Source: Segatella hominis (GTDB taxonomy: Bacteria > Bacteroidota > Bacteroidia > Bacteroidales > Bacteroidaceae). Taken from it: a stretch of DNA of 35,680 nucleotides. The stretch is taken from NCBI RefSeq assembly GCF_004535825.1, contig NZ_SGVY01000039.1, forward strand, positions 1 through 35,680, in the 5' to 3' direction. The position numbers and the translations under genes are program-made. Of the stretch, positions 30,044 through 35,680 are shown one piece after another (positions within the stretch are counted from its first letter, which is position 1; each line of letters opens with the position of its first letter). The notes beneath the pieces are model-generated. The model worked only from the letters and a program-made list of their open reading frames with translations, had not been told where the DNA came from and did not search any database.

Positions 30044-33000
30044 ATGTCATTTACAAACTTTATAAAGCGCCCAGTACTTTCGACGGTGGTTTCCATCTTC
30101 TTCGTCTTGCTGGGTATCATCGGCTTGGTATCGCTGCCTATCGAGCAGTATCCGAATATCGCGCCGCCTACCATCTCGGTATCTACTACCTATCAGGGTG
30201 CTGATGCCCAGACGGTGTTGAACTCTGTCATCGCTCCTCTGGAGGAGAGTATCAACGGTGTGGAGAACATGACCTACATGACCTCTTCTGCGTCTAACTC
30301 TGGTTATGCCAGCATCACCGTTTATTTCAAGCAGGGCTCTGACCCTGATATGGCTGCGGTCAACGTACAGAACCGTGTATCTCAGGCGCAGTCTCTGTTG
30401 CCAGCCGAGGTTACCAGGGTGGGTGTCACCGTAACCAAGCGTCAGAGTTCTAACGTCATGATGTTCGCTCTGACCACAGACGACGGCCGTTACGACGACC
30501 AGTTTGTTACCAACTACGCCCTGATCAACGTCATTCCTCAGTTGAAGCGTATCAATGGTGTGGGTGATGTACAGAGCCCTTCTACCCGTAACTACTCTAT
30601 GCGTATCTGGTTGAAGCCAGAGAAGATGAAGGAGTTCGGACTGGTTCCTTCTGATATTTCTCAGGCTCTGGCAGAGCAGAATATCGAGGCTGCCCCTGGT
30701 AGCTTTGGTGAGAGCTCTGATATGCAGTATGAATATACCTTGCGTTACAAGGGTCGTTTGAAGACTCCTATTGAGTATGAGAATATCCTCATCAAGAGCA
30801 ACACTTCCGGTCAGACTCTCCGTCTGGGCGAAGTTGCCAAGATTGAGTTGGGTGGTTTGCAGTATAACGTTAACCTGCTCAACGATGGTCAGCCTGCCGT
30901 GATGGGTATGGTCCAGCAGATTGCCGGTTCCAACGCTACCCAGATTGCCAGCGACGTAAAGAAGACGTTGGATGAACTGGAGAAGAGTTATCCTCCAGGG
31001 TTGAAGAATGTCATCCTGATGGATGTTACCGAGTTCTTGTTCGCATCTATCGAGGAGGTTATCTTCACCTTGATCATCACCCTGGTACTGGTGTTCATCG
31101 TGGTGTATATCTTCTTGCAGGACTTCCGTTCTACGCTGATTCCTATGATTGCCGTACCTGTGGCTTTGATTGGTACGTTCCTCTTCCTCTGGATCTTCGG
31201 ATTCTCCATCAACCTGCTTACGCTGTCAGCCCTGCTGCTGGCTATTGCGATTGTGGTCGATGATGCCATTGTGGTGGTCGAGGCGGTTCACGCCAAGCTC
31301 GACCAGGGGTACAAGAGTGCCTTGACAGCCTCTATCGATGCGATGAACGAAATCTCCAGCGCCATCATCTCTATTACATTGGTGATGTCTGCCGTGTTCG
31401 TTCCTGTATCATTCATCGGTGGTACTTCCGGTTACTTCTACCGTGAGTTCGGTGTAACCATGGCGGTATCTATCGTTATTTCGGCTATCAACGCGTTGAC
31501 TTTGTCTCCTGCGCTCTGTGCCGTATTGCTGAAGCCACACGAGGAGGGTCATGAGAAGAAGATGTCTTTCGTGGATCGTTTCCACGCAGGATTCAACTAT
31601 CAGTTTGAGAAGATTACCAATAAGTATAAGGGTGGTGTCAAGTGGGTTATCAATCATGGCATCATCGCTGGTAGCCTCGTGGCTGTCAGCATCGTTGGTC
31701 TGGTTGCCCTGATGGGTACTACCAAGACGGGTCTGGTGCCTGATGAGGATACCGGTACTATCTTCGCTTGTATCTCTACAGCTCCTGGTACTTCTCAGGA
31801 ACGTACAGCAGAGGTGGTTAAGCAGGTAGATAAGATGCTGGCTAACAACCCAGCCATCGCAACCCGTAACGCCATCATGGGTTATAGCTTTATCGGCGGT
31901 GACGGTTCTAACCAGGGTACCATCATCGTGAAGCTGAAGCCATTCGAGGAGCGTCCGGGTGGATTCTTCCATCGTATCAAGGAGGCTTGTACCGGTGGCG
32001 GTATTGAGGCATTGTTTGTCAACCCAATGGAATACACTTCTGTGTTGGGTATGATTTACAAGCAGACTGCTGCCATCAAGGATGCACAGGTTCTTGCCTT
32101 CGCTCCACCTATGATTTCCGGTTTCTCTGTACAGAATGGTATCACCATGACCATGCAGGATAAGACCGGTGGTGACTTGAACAAGTTCTATGACAATGTG
32201 AAGAAGTTCCTGGCTGAGTTGAACAAGCGTCCTGAGATTCAGACCGCCCAGACTCAGTACAACCCTAACTATCCTCAGTATATGGTAGATGTAGATGTTG
32301 CCAAGACCAAGCAGGCTGGTATCTCTCCATCTTCAGTATTGTCTGTCATGCAGGGTTACCTTGGTGGTCTTTACGCATCTAACTTCAATGCCTACGGTAA
32401 GCTCTACCGTGTGATGATTCAGGCTGGTCCTGAGAGCCGTATGCGTCCAGACGATCTGAGCAAGATTTACGTTCGTTGTGCTGATGGCACCATGTCTCCA
32501 GTAAGCGAGTTCGTGAACTTGAAGAAGGTTTATGGTCCATCTAACATCACACGTTTCAACCTGTTTACCTCTATGGATGTATCTGTAACGCCTAACAGCG
32601 GTTACTCTACCGGTGACGGTATGAAGGCGATTGCTGAGGTTGCCAAGCAGACATTGCCAGAAGGCTATGGTTATGAGTACTCTGGTTTGACCCGTTCTGA
32701 GGCTGAATCCAGCAACTCTACAGGTTTGATCTTCGCACTCTGTATCGTATTCGTTTACCTCATCTTGAGTGCCCAGTACGAGAGTTACATCTTGCCATTG
32801 TCTGTAGTATTGTCTATCCCATTCGGTTTGGCAGGTTCGTTTATCTTCACCAACCTCTTCGGTCACTCTAACGATATCTACATGCAGATTTCGTTGATTA
32901 TGTTGATCGGTCTGTTGGCTAAGAACGCCATCCTGATCGTACAGTTCGCCCTCGAGCGTCGTCGTACGGGTATGGCCATCAAGTACTCAGCTATCCTGGG

Positions 33001-33310
33001 TGCCGGTGCCCGTCTCCGTCCTATTCTGATGACCTCTCTGGCGATGGTTATCGGTCTGTTGCCTCTGATGTTCGCATCAGGTGTAGGTAAGAATGGTAAC
33101 CAGACTTTGGGTGCTGCCGCCGTAGGTGGTATGTTGATTGGTACTCTCTGTCAGATCTTCGTGGTTCCTGCTCTCTTCGCAGTCTTCCAGTGGTTGCAGG
33201 AGAAGCTGACTCCATTGAAGTTTGAGGATGAGTTGAACGAGGAGGTAGCTGCCGAGTTGGAGCAGTATGCCAATGCCGCTCATCAGCAGAAGGGTATCGA
33301 GAAGAAGTAA
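30044..33310 (+). CDS. RND multidrug efflux permease (AcrB/MexB, HAE1 family)
   Basis: 1088 residues, about 40 longer than AcrB owing to the C-terminal tail. The N terminus FIKRPVLSTVVSIFFVLLGIIGLVSLPIEQYPNIAPPTI is classical HAE1. Proton-relay residues: Asp-Asp pair near 405 in IVVDDAIVVVEAV, and Lys near 957 in GLLAKNAILIVQF. Large periplasmic loops lie between helices 1-2 and 7-8. It exports amphiphilic drugs, bile salts or dyes using the proton gradient; the specific substrates cannot be read from sequence. Between adaptor and channel genes, gaps of 35 and 27 bases. Confidence 0.95.
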   Translation: MSFTNFIKRPVLSTVVSIFFVLLGIIGLVSLPIEQYPNIAPPTISVSTTYQGADAQTVLNSVIAPLEESINGVENMTYMTSSASNSGYASITVYFKQGSDPDMAAVNVQNRVSQAQSLLPAEVTRVGVTVTKRQSSNVMMFALTTDDGRYDDQFVTNYALINVIPQLKRINGVGDVQSPSTRNYSMRIWLKPEKMKEFGLVPSDISQALAEQNIEAAPGSFGESSDMQYEYTLRYKGRLKTPIEYENILIKSNTSGQTLRLGEVAKIELGGLQYNVNLLNDGQPAVMGMVQQIAGSNATQIASDVKKTLDELEKSYPPGLKNVILMDVTEFLFASIEEVIFTLIITLVLVFIVVYIFLQDFRSTLIPMIAVPVALIGTFLFLWIFGFSINLLTLSALLLAIAIVVDDAIVVVEAVHAKLDQGYKSALTASIDAMNEISSAIISITLVMSAVFVPVSFIGGTSGYFYREFGVTMAVSIVISAINALTLSPALCAVLLKPHEEGHEKKMSFVDRFHAGFNYQFEKITNKYKGGVKWVINHGIIAGSLVAVSIVGLVALMGTTKTGLVPDEDTGTIFACISTAPGTSQERTAEVVKQVDKMLANNPAIATRNAIMGYSFIGGDGSNQGTIIVKLKPFEERPGGFFHRIKEACTGGGIEALFVNPMEYTSVLGMIYKQTAAIKDAQVLAFAPPMISGFSVQNGITMTMQDKTGGDLNKFYDNVKKFLAELNKRPEIQTAQTQYNPNYPQYMVDVDVAKTKQAGISPSSVLSVMQGYLGGLYASNFNAYGKLYRVMIQAGPESRMRPDDLSKIYVRCADGTMSPVSEFVNLKKVYGPSNITRFNLFTSMDVSVTPNSGYSTGDGMKAIAEVAKQTLPEGYGYEYSGLTRSEAESSNSTGLIFALCIVFVYLILSAQYESYILPLSVVLSIPFGLAGSFIFTNLFGHSNDIYMQISLIMLIGLLAKNAILIVQFALERRRTGMAIKYSAILGAGARLRPILMTSLAMVIGLLPLMFASGVGKNGNQTLGAAAVGGMLIGTLCQIFVVPALFAVFQWLQEKLTPLKFEDELNEEVAAELEQYANAAHQQKGIEKK

Positions 33311-33337
33311 TAACGCAATGTAACTTCAAAGGAAACA

Positions 33338-34732
33338 ATGAAAAAGAATTTAAATATCATCATATTGGGTCTCGCAGCGCTCTCCCTGAGCAGCTGCAAG
33401 ACTCTCTACGGAAAGTATGAGCGTCCGGATGTGAAGACCAGCGGTATCGTTCGCGATGTAGCTTCTGATACAGATACTTTGGCTGTAAAAGATACTACTA
33501 CTTTTGCCAACATTCCTTGGCGCAGTGTCTTTACCGACCCTCAGCTCCAGTCAATCATTGAGAAGGGATTGAACAACAATGTCAACCTCCTCAATGCGGC
33601 TTTGAACGTGAAGATGGCAGAAGAGCAGTTGAAGTGTGCCAAGTTGGCCTTCGTGCCTGCCTTGTCTTTCTCTCCACAGGGAACTATCGCTTCTTGGGAT
33701 GGCAACGCTGCTACCAAGACTTACAGCCTGCCTGTTACTGCCAGTTGGATGGTTGACCTCTTCGGCAACCTGCTCTCTCAGAAGCGCAGTGCTCAGATGG
33801 CTCTTCTTCAATTGAAGGATTATCAGGTATCTGTAAAGACCAACCTCATCGCCAACATCGCCAATATGTATTATACTTTGTTGATGCTCGACAAGCAGGT
33901 GGAGTTGGTTAACAATATGGAAGGATTGACCAAGGATACTTGGGAGACCATGAAGGTGTTGAAGGACACCAAGATTGGTTATCGTGGTACTTCTGTTCAG
34001 GCTGCCGAGAGTAATTACTATGCTGTGTTGACTCAGAAGACCGACCTGATGCGTCAGATTCGTGAAACTGAGAATTCCTTGAGCCTTCTCATCGGCGACC
34101 AGGCTCATTCCATTGCCCGTGGCAAGCTGGAGAATCAGAGCCTTCCTGCAACATTCTCTACCGGTGTAGGCATCCAGTTGCTCAACAACCGCGCTGATGT
34201 TCATGCAGCCGAGATGAACTTAGCTCAGTGCTTCTATGGCGTAGAGACTGCCCGCAGCAAGTTCTATCCATCTATCACCATTTCTGGTACAGGTGCATTC
34301 ACCAACTCTGGTGGTATGGGCATCGTGAATCCAGGTAAGTGGTTGCTTTCTGCAGTTGGCTCATTGGTTCAGCCTATCTTCCAGAATGGTAGAATCATCG
34401 CAGGATTGAAAGTGGCTAAGATGCAGTATGAACAGGCTTACAATACTTGGCAGGATGCCGTACTGAAGGCTGGTAGCGAAGTAAGCAATGCCCTCGTGCT
34501 CTACAACTATTCTGATGAGAAGAGTAAGGTGGAGGCTAAGCGCATCACCGTACTCGAGCAGAACGTAGAGGACACACGTAAGTTGATGTCAGAGGCTGGC
34601 GGTTCTTACCTTGAGGTAATCCAGGCACAGTCTTCGCTGCTCAACGTACAACTTTCTAAGGTAGCTGATGACTTCTACAAGATGCAGGCAGTAGTAAATC
34701 TCTACTATGCATTGGGTGGAGGTGCTAAGTAA
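33338..34732 (+). CDS. Outer-membrane efflux channel lipoprotein (TolC/OprM, NodT family)
   Basis: 464 residues. Lipobox SSC (Cys20). Early motif IPWRSVFTDPQLQSIIEKGLNNNVNLLNAALNV (about 67-99) is the NodT-type repeat start; two structural repeats follow, with the second at LLNNRADVHAAEMNLAQCFYGVETARSKFYPSITISG and VQPIFQNGRIIAGLKVAKMQYEQA. These form a trimeric beta-barrel with a helical periplasmic tunnel. Last gene of the efflux operon; together with the adaptor and permease it makes a complete tripartite pump. Confidence 0.93.
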   Translation: MKKNLNIIILGLAALSLSSCKTLYGKYERPDVKTSGIVRDVASDTDTLAVKDTTTFANIPWRSVFTDPQLQSIIEKGLNNNVNLLNAALNVKMAEEQLKCAKLAFVPALSFSPQGTIASWDGNAATKTYSLPVTASWMVDLFGNLLSQKRSAQMALLQLKDYQVSVKTNLIANIANMYYTLLMLDKQVELVNNMEGLTKDTWETMKVLKDTKIGYRGTSVQAAESNYYAVLTQKTDLMRQIRETENSLSLLIGDQAHSIARGKLENQSLPATFSTGVGIQLLNNRADVHAAEMNLAQCFYGVETARSKFYPSITISGTGAFTNSGGMGIVNPGKWLLSAVGSLVQPIFQNGRIIAGLKVAKMQYEQAYNTWQDAVLKAGSEVSNALVLYNYSDEKSKVEAKRITVLEQNVEDTRKLMSEAGGSYLEVIQAQSSLLNVQLSKVADDFYKMQAVVNLYYALGGGAK

Positions 34733-34758
34733 TGTTAAATGTTAAATGTTAGATTATT

Positions 34759-35541
34759 ATGGCTAGTATAATAAGTCCAAAGGCAGAGGTTTCTCCAAAA
34801 GCTAAGATTGGAGACAACTGCAAGATCTATCCATTCGCCTATATTGAGGACGATGTGGTCATCGGCGACAACTGTACCATCTATCCATTTGTGAGTATCA
34901 TGAACGGTACTCGCATGGGTAATAATAATAAGGTATTTCAGGCAGCCGTTATCGCTGCCCTCCCACAGGATTTCAACTTTACCGGTGAGGAAAGTGAGGT
35001 AGTGATTGGCGACAACAATACCATCCGTGAGAACGTGGTTATCAACCGTGGTACTCACAAGGGTGGCAAGACCGTTCTGGGCAACAACAACTTCCTGATG
35101 GAAGGTGCCCATATCTCTCACGATACCGTAATCGGCAACGGTTGCGTATTCGGTTATGGTACCAAGATTGCAGGCGACTGCGTGATAGGTAACGGTGTCA
35201 TCTACTCAACATCTGTAGTAGAGAATGCCAAGACCCGAGTAGGCGATTTGGCAATGATTCAGGCAGGAACTACCTTCTCTAAGGATATTCCTCCTTATAT
35301 CATTGCTGGTGGTAAACCTGTGAAATATGCAGGCCCTAACACCATCATCATGGAGGCTGCTGAAGTTACCGAGAAGGTTCGCAAGCATATTGCGAATGCC
35401 TACCGATTGGTATTCCATGGTCAGACATCCCTCTTTGATGCCATCAACCAGATCAAGGATCAGGTGCCAGATGGTCCGGAGATTCAGAATATTATCCAGT
35501 TCCTGGAGAGTTCTGAGAAGGGTGTTATCACCAAGATGTAA
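34759..35541 (+). CDS. lpxA: Acyl-ACP--UDP-N-acetylglucosamine O-acyltransferase
   Basis: 260 residues. N-terminal two thirds is a left-handed beta-helix of hexapeptide repeats (for example ISPKAEVSPKAKIGDNCKIYP), with the motif IRENVVINRGT and FLMEGAHISHDTVIGNGC containing the catalytic His. The C-terminal helical region starts near residue 190 (GPNTIIMEAAEV). It transfers a 3-hydroxyacyl chain to UDP-GlcNAc, the first step of lipid A synthesis, in the cytosol. It follows the efflux operon by 26 bases with tandem GTTAAAT repeats and ends 12 bases before the right inverted repeat. Confidence 0.95.
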   Translation: MASIISPKAEVSPKAKIGDNCKIYPFAYIEDDVVIGDNCTIYPFVSIMNGTRMGNNNKVFQAAVIAALPQDFNFTGEESEVVIGDNNTIRENVVINRGTHKGGKTVLGNNNFLMEGAHISHDTVIGNGCVFGYGTKIAGDCVIGNGVIYSTSVVENAKTRVGDLAMIQAGTTFSKDIPPYIIAGGKPVKYAGPNTIIMEAAEVTEKVRKHIANAYRLVFHGQTSLFDAINQIKDQVPDGPEIQNIIQFLESSEKGVITKM

Positions 35542-35553
35542 GTTTATTCTCTC

Positions 35554-35680
35554 CCTCAAATCCGCAACCTATAGGGTTTAGTGGGATTTTGCTTGCAAAG
35601 CGACAAAATTCATTTTATTGTACATATTTCTTGCACAACAGAAATGTCGCAGACACAAAATCCCCTTACCCCATAAAGCG
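35554..35680. repeat. Right copy of the 127-base perfect inverted repeat
   Basis: Exact reverse complement of 1-127; it starts 12 bases after the lpxA stop codon and runs to the last base of the window. No ORF. As both copies reach the window end, their outer limits are unknown. Confidence 0.95.

Noticed and set aside
1-35680. Linear replicon or phage with terminal inverted repeats
   Set aside because: Contents are chromosomal housekeeping genes with no phage, replication or telomere resolvase genes; the exact 127-base length points to an assembly k-mer or genomic inverted repeat.

Overview
The window reads as chromosomal DNA of a Bacteroidales bacterium, most likely a Prevotellaceae member close to Segatella/Prevotella copri. 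The reasons are: the promoters found have the Bacteroidetes form TTTG-N19/20-TAnnTTTG; ribosome binding sites are A-rich rather than Shine-Dalgarno; there is a FimA/Mfa1-type fimbrillin locus of SPII lipoproteins; type IX secretion genes (porX, porW) are present; and the gene cluster DUF1599 / BT_3928-like / tpiA / SPOR / folE / xth is the order I recall from Bacteroides. Genus is an inference; no rRNA or other marker is present.

Layout. 1-127 and 35554-35680 are perfect 127-base inverted copies of each other. 164-6536 is a plus-strand fimbrial operon: OmpA-like protein, FimB/Mfa2-type anchor, three fimbrillins and a fimbrillin fused to a BspA-type leucine-rich repeat, probably the tip adhesin. 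6540-10430 is an accessory island. Four copies of a hairpin repeat separate three small two-gene cassettes with overlapping reading frames (small ORF + DUF6169-like; small ORF + GNAT; zeta-type kinase + small ORF), plus remnants of Rpn/PD-(D/E)XK 'transposase' genes. 10429-12437 (minus) is porX-tsaE. 12670-13580 (plus) is a two-gene LysO-type lysine exporter. 13672-20903 (minus) is metalloprotease lipoprotein, aroA, small membrane protein, znuB-like permease and porW. 21455-21961 (plus) is a secreted MORN-like protein preceded by an FNR-type palindrome. 22087-26943 (minus) is DUF1599, a BT_3928-like membrane protein continuous in frame with tpiA, SPOR protein, folE and xth. 27054-28481 (plus) is the CCA-adding enzyme, divergent from DUF1599. 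28797-34732 (plus) is a complete RND efflux operon, followed by lpxA.

How the genes work together. Most of the window is housekeeping (tRNA modification and maturation, shikimate pathway, folate, glycolysis, lipid A, DNA repair) plus envelope machinery (T9SS, RND pump, type V pili). The novelty lies in the 6.6-10.4 kb island. Each cassette has its own promoter and translationally overlapping genes, and sits between copies of a repeat that carries the last codons of an Rpn gene, a strong hairpin and, for two cassettes, the -33 promoter element. This looks like a small platform that collects toxin-antitoxin-like modules. Other points worth checking are the end-to-end inverted repeat (invertible segment or k-mer assembly boundary), the membrane protein-TpiA fusion, and the nested stem element at 7629-7727.
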